Source: an uncultured beta proteobacterium (GTDB lineage Bacteria > Pseudomonadota > Gammaproteobacteria > Burkholderiales > Burkholderiaceae_C). Taken from it: a stretch of 64,000 bases of DNA. Shown in pieces: positions 28,544-38,921 of the stretch. The stretch spans positions 82,821-146,820 of the forward strand of contig CAIVXG010000217.1 in NCBI GenBank assembly GCA_903909815.1, read 5' to 3'. The notes beneath the pieces were generated by a model. The model made no database searches and was not told the DNA's origin. It saw only the letters and a list, made by a program, of their open reading frames with translations. The translations under genes were made by a program, and so were the position numbers. Position 1 is the first letter of the stretch. Each line of letters opens with the position of its first letter.

Positions 28544-30211
28544 ATGACGCATCCCCTTTTTGAAAAGCACCAAGCCCAACTGCAGAACGCACTCGCGGCC
28601 ATCCGTAGCCGCGGCTACTGGTCTGCCTACGCAGAAATGCCCAGCCCCAAGGTTTACGGCGAAACGGCCGCAGCCGCCGGCAAGGCGGCCTTTGACGCGC
28701 AGTTGGGTCAACGCTTTGCACTGTCGCAGCCGGGCGTGCAATCCTGGGCCGGTGGCGAACAGTCGCCCTACGGCGTGGTGCTGGATGTGCAATACCCGGT
28801 GTGCGCTATCGATGCGCTGATCGATGCCGGCCAGGCGTCCATGCCGGCATGGCAGGCGCTGGGCGTGGACGGCAGAGCCGGCCTCTGCATCGAGATGCTG
28901 AACCGCCTGAATCAGAACAGTTTTGAGCTTGCCCACGCCGTGATGATGACCACAGGCCAGGGCTGGATGATGGCCTTCCAGGCCGGCGCGGCGCACGCCC
29001 AGGACCGGGGCCTGGAGGCGGTGGCTTACGCTTACCGTGAGCAGAGTTTTGTTCCGGCACAGGCCCTATGGGAAAAGCCGCAGGGCAAGAACCCGGCACT
29101 GCGCATGCAAAAGCATTTCGAGATCGTGGGCCGTGGCGTGGCCGTGGTCGTGGGCTGCGGAACCTTCCCCACTTGGAACACCTATCCCGGCTTGTTTGCG
29201 GCGCTGGCAACCGGCAATGCCGTGATCGTCAAACCCCATGAACAGGCCACTCTCCCGGCGGCCATCACGGTCAGGATTGTGCGCGAGGTCCTGAGCGAAG
29301 CGGGGCTGAATCCTGATCTGGTGAGCCTGTGCGTGCCCGCCAACCAGCAGACCACCCAGGCCCTGGTCACGCATGCAGCCGTCAAGTCGGTGGACTTCAC
29401 CGGAGGCAATGCCTTTGGCAATTGGCTGACTGACCAATGCCGCCAGGCCCAGGTCTATGCCGAACTGGCAGGCGTCAACACCATCGTCATCGACTCCACC
29501 GACGCTTACCAGGCCATGCTGCGCAATCTGGCGTTCTCGCTGGCGCTGTATTCGGGCCAGATGTGCACCACGTCCCAGCTTCTGCTCGTGCCGGCAAGCG
29601 GCATTGCTACCGACGAGGGATTCAAGAGCTACGAGCAGGTCTGTGCGGATCTGGCGGCGGCCATCGATGTGTCCCTGGCCAAACCTGAGGTCGCTTGTGC
29701 CGTATTGGGCGCCATCCAGTCGCCCGCCACCGTGGCGCGCATTGACCACGCGAACAGTGGCGCACTCGGCACCGTGGTGCGCGCAGCGCAGTCCTTGCAG
29801 AATCCCGAATTTCCCCGCGCCACTGTGCGCACACCGGTGCTGCTGGCCTGCGACGCCAGCGATGAATCGTGCTACATGGAAGAGCGCTTTGGCCCCATCA
29901 CCTTTGTCGTCAAAGTCGCCGATACCGCAGCCGCTGTGGCCCTGGCCGAGCGCGTGGTGCGCACCCATGGCGCGCTGACACTGGGGGTGTACTCCACACA
30001 AAGCGCGGTGCTGGACGCCATGACCCAGGCCAGCTGGAATGCCAAGGTGGCCTTGTCCATGAATCTCACCGGCGGCGTGTTTGTCAACCAGTCGTCGGCC
30101 TTCTCCGACTTTCATGGCACCGGTGGCAACCCGGCCGCCAATGCCTCCTATTGCGACTCGGCCTTTGTGGCCAATCGTTTCCGCGTCGTCCAGCGCCGCT
30201 ACCACGTCTGA
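28544..30211 (+). CDS. paaN: Phenylacetic acid degradation protein PaaN (aldehyde dehydrogenase family)
   Basis: HPLFEKHQAQLQNALAAIRSRGYWSAYAEMPSPKVYGE and ALDH-like core. Confidence 0.85.
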   Translation: MTHPLFEKHQAQLQNALAAIRSRGYWSAYAEMPSPKVYGETAAAAGKAAFDAQLGQRFALSQPGVQSWAGGEQSPYGVVLDVQYPVCAIDALIDAGQASMPAWQALGVDGRAGLCIEMLNRLNQNSFELAHAVMMTTGQGWMMAFQAGAAHAQDRGLEAVAYAYREQSFVPAQALWEKPQGKNPALRMQKHFEIVGRGVAVVVGCGTFPTWNTYPGLFAALATGNAVIVKPHEQATLPAAITVRIVREVLSEAGLNPDLVSLCVPANQQTTQALVTHAAVKSVDFTGGNAFGNWLTDQCRQAQVYAELAGVNTIVIDSTDAYQAMLRNLAFSLALYSGQMCTTSQLLLVPASGIATDEGFKSYEQVCADLAAAIDVSLAKPEVACAVLGAIQSPATVARIDHANSGALGTVVRAAQSLQNPEFPRATVRTPVLLACDASDESCYMEERFGPITFVVKVADTAAAVALAERVVRTHGALTLGVYSTQSAVLDAMTQASWNAKVALSMNLTGGVFVNQSSAFSDFHGTGGNPAANASYCDSAFVANRFRVVQRRYHV

Positions 30212-30220
30212 GGAAATACC

Positions 30221-31012
30221 ATGAACTACCAAAATATTCTCTTTGCAGTCGCAGGGGGTGTCGCCCGCCTGACCCTGAACCGCCCGGACAAGCTCAACAG
30301 TTTCACCGGCGCCATGCATGTGGAATTGCGGGACGCACTGGATACCGTGCAGGTCGACAAAGGCATTCGCGTGCTGCTCATCACGGGCGCTGGCCGCGCC
30401 TTCTGCGCCGGGCAAGACCTGGCCGACCCGGACATGGCCGTGGGAGCCACGGCGCCCGACATTGGCAATGTGGTGGAGCAGAACTACAAGCCGCTCATCC
30501 TGCGCTTGCAGAACCTGCGTGTACCGACCGTGGCCGTGGTCAATGGCGTGGCTGCAGGCGCTGGCGCCAGTCTGGCCTTGGCCTGCGACCTGGTGATCGC
30601 GGCCAAGTCGGCGTCCTTTCTGCAGGCTTTCAGCAAGATCGGCCTGATTCCGGATACCGGCGGCACCTGGTTCCTGCCGCAACGGGTGGGCATGGCGCGT
30701 GCCATGGGAATGGCCCTGCTGGCCGAAAAACTGCCGGCTGAAAAAGCCGCAGAGTGGGGCCTGATCTGGCAGGTAGTGGACGACGCTGCGCTGGGCCCCA
30801 CGGTCGACGCACTGGCCACGCAATTGGCGGGCATGCCGACCAAGGCGCTGGTGCGCACGCGCCAGGCCCTGCACGCCGCCCCCACGCACACGCTGGAGCA
30901 GCAGCTTTCCATGGAAGGCGGCTTTATGCGCGAACTGGGCTGGAGCCCCGACTTCGCCGAGGGCGTAGCGGCCTTCATGGAAAAACGCGCGCCGCGCTTC
31001 ACCGGTAACTGA
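30221..31012 (+). CDS. paaG: 2-(1,2-epoxy-1,2-dihydrophenyl)acetyl-CoA isomerase
   Basis: Crotonase fold: LNRPDKLNSFTGAMHVELRDAL, GAGRAFCAGQDLADPDM, IGLIPDTGGTWFLPQRVGMARAMGMALL. Confidence 0.9.
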   Translation: MNYQNILFAVAGGVARLTLNRPDKLNSFTGAMHVELRDALDTVQVDKGIRVLLITGAGRAFCAGQDLADPDMAVGATAPDIGNVVEQNYKPLILRLQNLRVPTVAVVNGVAAGAGASLALACDLVIAAKSASFLQAFSKIGLIPDTGGTWFLPQRVGMARAMGMALLAEKLPAEKAAEWGLIWQVVDDAALGPTVDALATQLAGMPTKALVRTRQALHAAPTHTLEQQLSMEGGFMRELGWSPDFAEGVAAFMEKRAPRFTGN

Positions 31013-31016
31013 TGCG

Positions 31017-32543
31017 ATGACGACAGCTCTTTCCAGCGACGCCGTCGTGGCCGTTGTCGGCGCCGGCGCCATGGGCGCAGGCATTGCACAGGTGGCCGCC
31101 GTGGCGGGCCACCGGGTCTTGCTGCTGGACAACCGTCCACAGGCCGCCCAGCTTGCGATTGACGGGCTGCGCACCCAACTGGACAAGTTGGCAGCCAAGG
31201 GCAAGATGACCGCACAAGCTGCGCTGGCAGCAAGCCAGCGCCTGCAGGCCGCCACCCAACTCAGCGACCTCGCCCCCGCGGCGCTGGTGGTCGAAGCGAT
31301 TGTGGAAAATCTGCAAGCCAAGCAAACGCTGTTTGTCGACCTGGAAGCGCTGGTGTCTGCAGACTGCATTTTTGCCAGCAACACCTCTTCCATCTCCATT
31401 ACCGCCCTCGGTTCGGCGCTCAAGCATGCGCAGCGTCTGGCCGGCTTGCATTTCTTCAACCCCGCACCTGTCATGGCGCTGGTGGAGGTGGTCACCGGGC
31501 TGGCCACGGCGCCGGCCGTGGCGGACCTGCTGTATGCCACGGCCAGCGCCTGGGGCAAGACGGCAGTGCATGCCAAATCCACGCCCGGCTTTATCGTCAA
31601 CCGTGTGGCGCGCCCGTATTACGCCGAGGCCTTGCGCCTGCGCACCGAAGGGGCCGCAGACTGCGCCACGCTGGACGCGGTCATGCGCGAGTCCGGCGGC
31701 TTTCGCATGGGCCCGTTCGAGCTGATGGACATGATTGGTCTGGACGTCAACTTTGCCGTGACGCGCTCGGTCTGGAATGCGTTTTTCAACGACCCTCGCT
31801 TCCTGCCTTCCCTGATCCAGCAAGACCTGGTCGATGCCGGTTATCTGGGCAAGAAGAGTGGCCGAGGCTTCTTTGATTACCGCGAGGGTGCAGAAAAACC
31901 ACAGCCGCAAACCGAGCCGCGCCACGCAGCCCCGGCATGCACCACGGTGTGTGGTGATGCGCCCGCAGCCAAAGCCTTGGCCGCACGCCTGCAGGCGCTC
32001 GGCGTGGCGTTTGAGCGCGCCGCGTCCGCCGATGGCCGCATTGCCGAGGCCGACGCTGCCGTGCTGTACGTGACCGACGGACGTAGCGCTACCCAGCGCG
32101 CCGCCGAAAGCGGTATCGCAGATACGGTTTTGATGGACCTGGCGCTGGACTACCACTTGGCCACGCGTACCGCGTTGGCCAGTGCCGGCCAGTGTAGTGA
32201 GCCCGCGTTCAGTGCCGCCTGCGCATTGCTTCAAGCCGGCGGCATACAGGTGTCGCGCCTGGCCGATGTGCCGGGGTTGGCCGTGATGCGTACCGTGGCC
32301 ATGCTGGCCAACGAGGCCGCAGACGCGGTGTACCAGGGCGTGTGCACCGCCCACGCCGTCGATGACGCCATGCGGCTGGGTGTGAACTACCCCGCAGGCC
32401 CGCTGGCCTGGGCCGACCGGGTTGGCTTGGCCAAGATCCGTGTGGTGCTGTCCCATTTGAACGCGAGCTATGGCGAAGACCGCTACCGCGTTTCCCCGCT
32501 GATTCAACGTCAGGTCTTTCAAGGAAAAAACATCCATGGCTGA
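31017..32543 (+). CDS. paaH: 3-hydroxyacyl-CoA dehydrogenase PaaH
   Basis: VAVVGAGAMGAGIAQVAAVAGHRVLLLD, FASNTSSISITALG, GLHFFNPAPVMALVEVV. Confidence 0.9.
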   Translation: MTTALSSDAVVAVVGAGAMGAGIAQVAAVAGHRVLLLDNRPQAAQLAIDGLRTQLDKLAAKGKMTAQAALAASQRLQAATQLSDLAPAALVVEAIVENLQAKQTLFVDLEALVSADCIFASNTSSISITALGSALKHAQRLAGLHFFNPAPVMALVEVVTGLATAPAVADLLYATASAWGKTAVHAKSTPGFIVNRVARPYYAEALRLRTEGAADCATLDAVMRESGGFRMGPFELMDMIGLDVNFAVTRSVWNAFFNDPRFLPSLIQQDLVDAGYLGKKSGRGFFDYREGAEKPQPQTEPRHAAPACTTVCGDAPAAKALAARLQALGVAFERAASADGRIAEADAAVLYVTDGRSATQRAAESGIADTVLMDLALDYHLATRTALASAGQCSEPAFSAACALLQAGGIQVSRLADVPGLAVMRTVAMLANEAADAVYQGVCTAHAVDDAMRLGVNYPAGPLAWADRVGLAKIRVVLSHLNASYGEDRYRVSPLIQRQVFQGKNIHG

Positions 32544-33003
32544 TATCTCTGCTGTGCTTTCGCCTGCTGATGCGCTGCAATTGGCGCAAGACGCGGCTAA
32601 AGCCATGTGGTCGCGCGACCATGCGGCGCAAGCCCTTGGCATGACCATTTCCGAGGTCAAACCCGGTACGGCGCGCCTGACCATGCGGGTGCGCCAGGAC
32701 ATGGTGAATGGCCATGCCATCTGCCATGGCGGCATGCTGTTCACCCTGGCCGACGCCGCCTTTGCCTATGCCTGCAACAGCTACAACCGGAACACCGTGG
32801 CCTCGGCCTGCAACATCGACTTTCTCGCCCCCGCCCATCTGGGTGACACCCTGGAGGCGCAGGCCGTGGAGCGTTCGCAAAGCGGCCGCTCCGGTGTGTA
32901 TGACGTCACCGTCAGCACCGCTGAGGGCAAGACCGTGGCCCTGTTCCGTGGCAAGTCGTACCGCATCCAGGGTGAGGTGATTGCCAGTTTTTCCCAGACC
33001 TGA
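32536..33003 (+). CDS. paaI: Hydroxyphenylacetyl-CoA thioesterase PaaI
   Basis: DMVNGHAICHGGMLFTLADAAFAYACNSYNRNTVAS hot-dog thioesterase. Confidence 0.9.
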   Translation: MADISAVLSPADALQLAQDAAKAMWSRDHAAQALGMTISEVKPGTARLTMRVRQDMVNGHAICHGGMLFTLADAAFAYACNSYNRNTVASACNIDFLAPAHLGDTLEAQAVERSQSGRSGVYDVTVSTAEGKTVALFRGKSYRIQGEVIASFSQT

Positions 33004-33050
33004 GCCACCAGCCGTCGCCGCCCTAGAAACACATCCCAGCAGGAGAGTCC

Positions 33051-34376
33051 ATGACCGCAAAATACCCCCAGCCCGGTGAACTCGAGGCCATAGAAACCGC
33101 CAGCCGCGACGAGATTTCTGCGTTGCAACTGGAACGCCTGAAGTGGTCGCTGCGCCACGCCTATGACAAGGTGCCCTTTCACAAGAAGGCCTTTGATGAA
33201 AAAGGCGTGCATCCGGACGATCTGAAGAGCCTGGCCGACATCGCCAAGTTCCCATTTATGACCAAGACTGCGCTGCGCGACAACTACCCCTTCGGTCTGT
33301 TTGCCGTGCCGCGCGAGCAGGTGGTGCGCCTGCATGCCTCCAGTGGCACCACAGGCAAGTCGATCGTCGTGGGCTACACCGCGCACGACATTGACAACTG
33401 GGCCAACCTGGTGGCGCGTTCCATTCGCGCAGCCGGTGGCCGCAAGGGTGACATGCTGCACAACGCCTACGGCTATGGCATGTTCACCGGTGGCCTGGGC
33501 GCGCACTATGGCGCCGAGCGCCTGGGCTGCACCGTGGTCCCCATGTCGGGTGGTCAAACCGAAAAACAGGTGGCACAGATACTGGACTTTCAGCCGCAAA
33601 TCATCATGGTCACGCCTTCCTACTCGCTGGTGATTGCCGAAGAGTTCGAACGCCTGGGTGTGAAGCCGGAAGATATTTCGCTCAAGGTCGGCATCTTCGG
33701 CGCCGAGCCCTGGGGAGAGGGCATGCGCGCGGAGATTGAGCGCAAGCTGGGCATAGACGCCATCGACATCTATGGCCTGACAGAGGTGATGGGGCCGGGC
33801 GTCGCCTGTGAGTGCATAGAGTCCAAGGACGGTCCGGTGATCTGGGAAGACCATTTTTATCCGGAAATCGTCGACCCGGAAACGGGCGAGGTCGTGGCTG
33901 ACGGTGCCGACGGTGAACTGGTGTTCACGTCGCTCACCAAGCAGGCATTTCCCGTCATCCGCTACCGCACGCGCGATCTGACCCGACTGCTGCCCCCCAC
34001 TTCGCGCGCCTTTCGCCGCATGGGCAAGATCACCGGCCGCTCGGACGACATGCTGATCGTGCGTGGGGTCAACGTGTTCCCCTCCCAGATCGAGGAACAG
34101 ATCCTGCGTGACAGGCGCCTTTCGGGCAATTACCAGGTGGTGCTCACCCGCGAAGGGCATATGGACATCGTCGAGGTGCGTTGCGAGGTGCAGCGCGAGG
34201 TCTCTGGTTACCTGAGCCAGGACCTGACGGGCGCCATTGCCAAGGAATTGCAGCACCACATTAAGACCAATGTGGGCATCTCAACCCACGTCACGGTGAT
34301 GCACTTTGAGGGTATTCCGCGAACTCTGACCGGCAAGGCGCGCCGCGTGGTCGACGAACGTCCCAAACAAATTTGA
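33051..34376 (+). CDS. paaK: Phenylacetate-CoA ligase
   Basis: KWSLRHAYDKVPFHKKAF, HASSGTTGKSIVVGYT, EVMGPGVACEC, SDDMLIVRGVNVFPSQIEE. Confidence 0.95.
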   Translation: MTAKYPQPGELEAIETASRDEISALQLERLKWSLRHAYDKVPFHKKAFDEKGVHPDDLKSLADIAKFPFMTKTALRDNYPFGLFAVPREQVVRLHASSGTTGKSIVVGYTAHDIDNWANLVARSIRAAGGRKGDMLHNAYGYGMFTGGLGAHYGAERLGCTVVPMSGGQTEKQVAQILDFQPQIIMVTPSYSLVIAEEFERLGVKPEDISLKVGIFGAEPWGEGMRAEIERKLGIDAIDIYGLTEVMGPGVACECIESKDGPVIWEDHFYPEIVDPETGEVVADGADGELVFTSLTKQAFPVIRYRTRDLTRLLPPTSRAFRRMGKITGRSDDMLIVRGVNVFPSQIEEQILRDRRLSGNYQVVLTREGHMDIVEVRCEVQREVSGYLSQDLTGAIAKELQHHIKTNVGISTHVTVMHFEGIPRTLTGKARRVVDERPKQI

Positions 34377-34387
34377 AAGAACAACCG

Positions 34388-35593
34388 ATGATTGAAGCTC
34401 TGATTTGCGATGCCGTACGCACACCGATAGGTCGCTACGGCGGTGCCTTGGCCAGCCTGCGCCCGGACGATTTGGGTGCCGTGCCGCTCAAGGCGCTGAT
34501 GCAGCGCAACCCTGCGGTGGACTGGTCCGCCGTGGACGACATCCTCTATGGGTGCGCCAACCAGGCCGGTGAAGACAACCGCAATGTGGCGCGCATGTCG
34601 GGCCTGCTGGCGGGCTTGCCCGTGGAAGTGCCTGGCACCACGCTGAACCGACTGTGCGGTTCAGGCATGGATGCCGTCGGACTTGCCGCACGGTCCATCA
34701 AGTCGGGCGAAACGCAGCTGATGCTGGCCGGTGGCGTGGAAAGCATGTCGCGCGCACCCTTTGTGATGGGCAAGGCAGAAAGCGCCTTCTCCCGCAATGC
34801 TGTCATTTTTGACACCACTATCGGCTGGCGCTTTGTCAACCCGCTCATGAAGACCCTGCACGGCACCGACTCCATGCCGCAAACCGCCGACAACGTCGCG
34901 GCCGACTTCCACGTATCGCGCGCCGACCAGGATGCCTTTGCCGTGCGCTCCCAACAGTGCTGGGCCGTAGCCCATGCTGCAGGCCGTTTTAAGGACGAAC
35001 TCGTGCCGGTGGTGATGTCGCGCAAAAAGGGCGATCCCGTGGTCTTTGATACCGACGAACATCCGCGCCCCGACACCACGCTGAGCATGCTGGCCCGGCT
35101 CAAGGGTGTCAACGGCCCTGACCTGTCCGTCACCGCAGGCAATGCCTCGGGCGTGAACGATGGCGCTTGCGCCTTGTTGCTGGCCTCGCCCACCGCTGCC
35201 GCACGCTACGGCCTGACACCCAAAGCGCGCGTGCTTGGCATGGCAACTGCAGGTCTGGCGCCGCGCATCATGGGTTTCGGCCCTGCACCCGCGGTGCGCA
35301 AGCTACTGCAGCAAACGGGCTTAAGCCTGGCGCAAATGGATGTGATCGAGCTCAACGAAGCCTTTGCCGCCCAGGGCCTGGCCGTGCTACGCGACCTCGG
35401 TTTGGCCGATGACGACGCCCGTGTCAATCCCAATGGCGGCGCCATTGCCATGGGGCACCCGCTGGGCATGAGTGGCGCGCGGCTGGTCACCACCGCCATG
35501 TACGAACTGATCCGCCGCAATGGCCGCTATGCGCTGTGCACTATGTGCATCGGCGTGGGGCAGGGCATCGCGCTGGTAATTGAACGCATTTGA
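34388..35593 (+). CDS. paaJ: 3-oxoadipyl-CoA/3-oxo-5,6-dehydrosuberyl-CoA thiolase
   Basis: EALICDAVRTPIGRYGGAL, TLNRLCGSGMDAVGLAARSI, NPNGGAIAMGHPLGMSGARL, ALCTMCIGVGQG. Confidence 0.9.
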   Translation: MIEALICDAVRTPIGRYGGALASLRPDDLGAVPLKALMQRNPAVDWSAVDDILYGCANQAGEDNRNVARMSGLLAGLPVEVPGTTLNRLCGSGMDAVGLAARSIKSGETQLMLAGGVESMSRAPFVMGKAESAFSRNAVIFDTTIGWRFVNPLMKTLHGTDSMPQTADNVAADFHVSRADQDAFAVRSQQCWAVAHAAGRFKDELVPVVMSRKKGDPVVFDTDEHPRPDTTLSMLARLKGVNGPDLSVTAGNASGVNDGACALLLASPTAAARYGLTPKARVLGMATAGLAPRIMGFGPAPAVRKLLQQTGLSLAQMDVIELNEAFAAQGLAVLRDLGLADDDARVNPNGGAIAMGHPLGMSGARLVTTAMYELIRRNGRYALCTMCIGVGQGIALVIERI

Positions 35594-35619
35594 TTCCAAC
35601 CACGAAAAGGAGACTTCCC

Positions 35620-36765
35620 ATGATTTCACGTTTCAAACAACTGGGCACTGCAGTTGCACTGGTGCTCACGGCCTGCACGGTTTTTGCCGCAGAGCCGATC
35701 AAGATCGGCACTGTCCTGTCGCTCACCGGCCCGGCCGGTTATCTGGGTGACCCCGAGCTCAAGACCCTGCAGATGATGGTGGAAGATATCAACAAGAAGG
35801 GGGGCGTGCTGGGCCGCCAACTGGAGCTGGTGCACTACGACGATGGCAGCGATGCCAGCAAGGCCAATGGCTTCGGCAAGCGCCTGATTGATGATGACAA
35901 GGTGGACATCATCGTGGGCGGCACCACCACCGGCGCCACCATGTCCATGGTGCCGCTGGTGGAAAAAGCGGGCATGCCCTTCATCTCGCTGGCTGGAGCC
36001 GTCGTCATTGTGGAGCCGGTCAAGAAGTTCGTTTTCAAGACCCCGCACACCGATCGCATGGCCGCCGAAAAAGTGTTCGACGACATGAAGAAGCGTGGCA
36101 TCTCCAAGGTGGCCTTGTTGTCCGAGACCAGTGGCTTTGGCCAGTCAGGTCGCAAGGAAACAGAAGGTGTGGCCGGCAAATACGGCATCACCCTGGTGGC
36201 CAACGAGACCTATGGTCCCAAGGACACCGAGATGGGGCCGCAGTTCACCAAGATCCGCAATACACCCGGCGTGCAAGCTGTGTTTGTCTTTGGACTGGGC
36301 CAGGGACCGGCGCTGGCCACCAAGGGCTACAAGCAACTGGGCATCACATTGCCGCTGTACCACGCACACGGTGTGGCCTCGGACGAATTCATCAAGCTCG
36401 CCGGCCCCGCCGCCGAGGGTGTGCGACTGCCCACTTCGGCCCTGCTGGCGCCGGACAAGCTGGCTGCCAACGACCCCCAGCGCCCGGTGGTACAGACTTA
36501 CACCAAGGCGTTTATTGCCAAATGGAAGACCGACGTGTCGGCCTTCGGCGGTTATGCCTATGACGGCCTGGGCCTGGCGTTGGACGCCATCAAGCGTGCC
36601 GGTTCCACCGACAAGGCCAAGGTGCGCGATGCCATCGAGTCCACCAAAGGCTTTGTCGGGACGGGCGGTATCTTCACCATGTCGGCCACAGACCACATGG
36701 GCCTGGATCTGTCGGCCTTTCGCATGTTCGAAATCAAGAACGGCGAATGGCAACTGTCCAAGTAA
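35620..36765 (+). CDS. Branched-chain amino acid-type ABC transporter substrate-binding protein (LivK-like)
   Basis: Signal peptide, IKIGTVLSLTGPAGYLGDPELKTLQMMVEDINKKGGVLGRQLELV; RBS aaaaggag. Confidence 0.9.
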   Translation: MISRFKQLGTAVALVLTACTVFAAEPIKIGTVLSLTGPAGYLGDPELKTLQMMVEDINKKGGVLGRQLELVHYDDGSDASKANGFGKRLIDDDKVDIIVGGTTTGATMSMVPLVEKAGMPFISLAGAVVIVEPVKKFVFKTPHTDRMAAEKVFDDMKKRGISKVALLSETSGFGQSGRKETEGVAGKYGITLVANETYGPKDTEMGPQFTKIRNTPGVQAVFVFGLGQGPALATKGYKQLGITLPLYHAHGVASDEFIKLAGPAAEGVRLPTSALLAPDKLAANDPQRPVVQTYTKAFIAKWKTDVSAFGGYAYDGLGLALDAIKRAGSTDKAKVRDAIESTKGFVGTGGIFTMSATDHMGLDLSAFRMFEIKNGEWQLSK

Positions 36766-36797
36766 GCGCATTCCGTTCCACGCCATCGCAATCCACC

Positions 36798-37583
36798 ATG
36801 TTTGAAACCCTCACCATCGAACACGCAGGCCCGGTTGCCACCCTTTGGATGGCCAGACCCGAAGTGTTCAACGCCTTCAACGAGCAACTCATAGACGAGC
36901 TCACCCGCGCCTGCGAGTTGCTGGAACAGGACGCCGGCGTGCGTGTGGTGGTGCTGGGTGGGCGTGGGCCCCACTTCTCGGCCGGTGCCGACCTGAACTG
37001 GATGCGCCGCGCCGCCATGGGCAGTGAGCAGGACAATTTGGAAGACGCGCGCCGCTTTGCCCGCATGTTGCGCACGCTGGCCAACCTGTCCAAGCCCACC
37101 ATTGCCAGAGTGCAGGGCGCAGCCCTGGGCGGCGGCACCGGATTGGCTGCCGCTTGCGACATGGCCGTGGCCAGCACGGACGCGGTGTTCAGCACCTCGG
37201 AAGTGAAGTTCGGCATCATCCCCGCGGTCATCAGCCCCTATGTGCTGCGTGCCATCGGGCCGCGCCAGGCCTTGCGCTATTTCCAGTCGGCAGAGCGCAT
37301 CAGCGCCGCGCGCGCACTGGCCATCGGTCTGGTGCATGAGGTCGCACCCGCAGACCAACTCGATGCGGCCGTGACTGCACTGGTGACGCCTTTGCTCACC
37401 GGTGGCCCACTGGCACAAAAGGCGGCCAAAGAATTGATCGCAGCCGTGCAGGGCCAGCCACTGGATCACAGCACCCTGGAGGACACGGCGCAGCGCATTG
37501 CGCGCCAGCGCCGCACCGACGAGGCACGCGATGGCGTGTCGGCATTCCTCGACAAGCGGCCACCCGCTTGGATCAACCATTAA
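36798..37583 (+). CDS. Enoyl-CoA hydratase/isomerase family protein (possible PaaF)
   Basis: Crotonase motifs RGPHFSAGADLNWMRRAA, ARVQGAALGGGTGLAAACDMAVAS; exact substrate not determinable. Confidence 0.85.
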   Translation: MFETLTIEHAGPVATLWMARPEVFNAFNEQLIDELTRACELLEQDAGVRVVVLGGRGPHFSAGADLNWMRRAAMGSEQDNLEDARRFARMLRTLANLSKPTIARVQGAALGGGTGLAAACDMAVASTDAVFSTSEVKFGIIPAVISPYVLRAIGPRQALRYFQSAERISAARALAIGLVHEVAPADQLDAAVTALVTPLLTGGPLAQKAAKELIAAVQGQPLDHSTLEDTAQRIARQRRTDEARDGVSAFLDKRPPAWINH

Positions 37584-37614
37584 TCCATCCATGAACACCA
37601 AGGAGTGAGCGCAG

Positions 37615-38628
37615 ATGTACACCCAATCATTCAACCTGCAGGACAAGCCGGGACAGAAGCCCGCCGTTGCGCCGCTATCGATGGAGAGCGCCGAGTCGCA
37701 GCAGCGCTTTGACGCCAAGATCGATGCCGACGGCAAGATCGAGCCGCAGGACTGGATGCCAGAGGCCTACCGCAAGACCCTGATCCGCCAAATCAGCCAG
37801 CATGCGCACAGCGAAATCGTCGGCATGTTGCCCGAGGGGAACTGGATCAGCCGCGCGCCCAGCCTCAAACGCAAGGCCATACTGATTGCCAAGGTGCAAG
37901 ATGAAGGCGGCCACGGCCTGTACCTGTACAGCGCCGCCGAAACCCTGGGCCAGGGACGAGACCAGATGCTGGCCGACCTGCACAGCGGGAAGGCCAAGTA
38001 CAGCTCCATCTTCAACTACCCCACGCTCAACTGGGCCGATGTGGGTGTCATCGGCTGGCTGGTGGATGGCGCGGCGATCATGAACCAGATCCCGCTGTGC
38101 CGCTGCTCCTTTGGCCCCTATGCGCGCGCCATGATCCGCGTCTGCAAGGAAGAGTCCTTCCACCAGCGCCAGGGCTACGAGGCCTTGCTGGTGATGATGC
38201 AAGGAACGGCCGAGCAAAAGGCCATGGTGCAGGATGCCGTGAACCGCTTCTGGTGGAAGTGCCTGGCCATGTTCGGTCCACCGGACACCAACAGCCCGCA
38301 CAGCGAGCAGGCCATGCGCTGGGGCATCAAGCGCATCAGCAACGACGATCTACGCCAGAAGTTCATCGACGCCACCGTGCCGCAGGCCAGGGTGCTGGGC
38401 GTGAGCTTGCCCGACCCCGAACTGAAGTGGAACGAAGAGCGCCAGCACCACGACCACGGCGAGATCGATTGGGACGAATTCTGGAGCACGGTCAACGGCA
38501 ACGGCCCCTGTAACAAGGAGCGCCTGGCCACCCGCGTCAAAGCCCACAACGATGGCCAATGGGTGCGCGATGCCGCCCTGGCCTATGCGCACAAACACCA
38601 ACCCCAAACGCAAAAGGAAGCAGCATGA
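37615..38628 (+). CDS. paaA: 1,2-phenylacetyl-CoA epoxidase subunit PaaA
   Basis: [47 protein letters not shown], diiron EXXH motifs, [10 protein letters not shown]. Confidence 0.95.
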   Translation: MYTQSFNLQDKPGQKPAVAPLSMESAESQQRFDAKIDADGKIEPQDWMPEAYRKTLIRQISQHAHSEIVGMLPEGNWISRAPSLKRKAILIAKVQDEGGHGLYLYSAAETLGQGRDQMLADLHSGKAKYSSIFNYPTLNWADVGVIGWLVDGAAIMNQIPLCRCSFGPYARAMIRVCKEESFHQRQGYEALLVMMQGTAEQKAMVQDAVNRFWWKCLAMFGPPDTNSPHSEQAMRWGIKRISNDDLRQKFIDATVPQARVLGVSLPDPELKWNEERQHHDHGEIDWDEFWSTVNGNGPCNKERLATRVKAHNDGQWVRDAALAYAHKHQPQTQKEAA

Positions 38629-38921
38629 GCACCACCGCATTGAAAGACTGGCCCCTCTGGGAAGTATTTGTCCGCAGCAAGCAGGGCCTGGAGCACAAGC
38701 ACTGTGGCAGTCTGCACGCATCAGACGCGCAGCACGCGCTGCAAATGGCGCGCGATGTCTACACCCGTCGCCAGGAAGGCGTGAGCATCTGGGTCGTGCC
38801 GTCCAAGTCCATCACCGCCAGCGCGCCGCAGGACAAGGACGCGATGTTCGAGCCCGCGGCGGACAAGATCTACCGCCACCCCACGTTCTATGAGATCCCT
38901 GAAGAAGTGGGGCATATGTAA
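38625..38921 (+). CDS. paaB: 1,2-phenylacetyl-CoA epoxidase subunit PaaB
   Basis: [41 protein letters not shown]. Confidence 0.95.
   Translation: MSTTALKDWPLWEVFVRSKQGLEHKHCGSLHASDAQHALQMARDVYTRRQEGVSIWVVPSKSITASAPQDKDAMFEPAADKIYRHPTFYEIPEEVGHM

Noticed and set aside
27392-28996. 534-aa minus-strand ORF opposite the hemerythrin-LivF gene
   Set aside because: Checked as an alternative explanation of the fusion; no motifs, and the plus-strand frame carries both domains
29066-31600. 844-aa minus-strand ORF opposite paaN, paaG and paaH
   Set aside because: Spans several confident genes on the other strand; no motif or plausible domain
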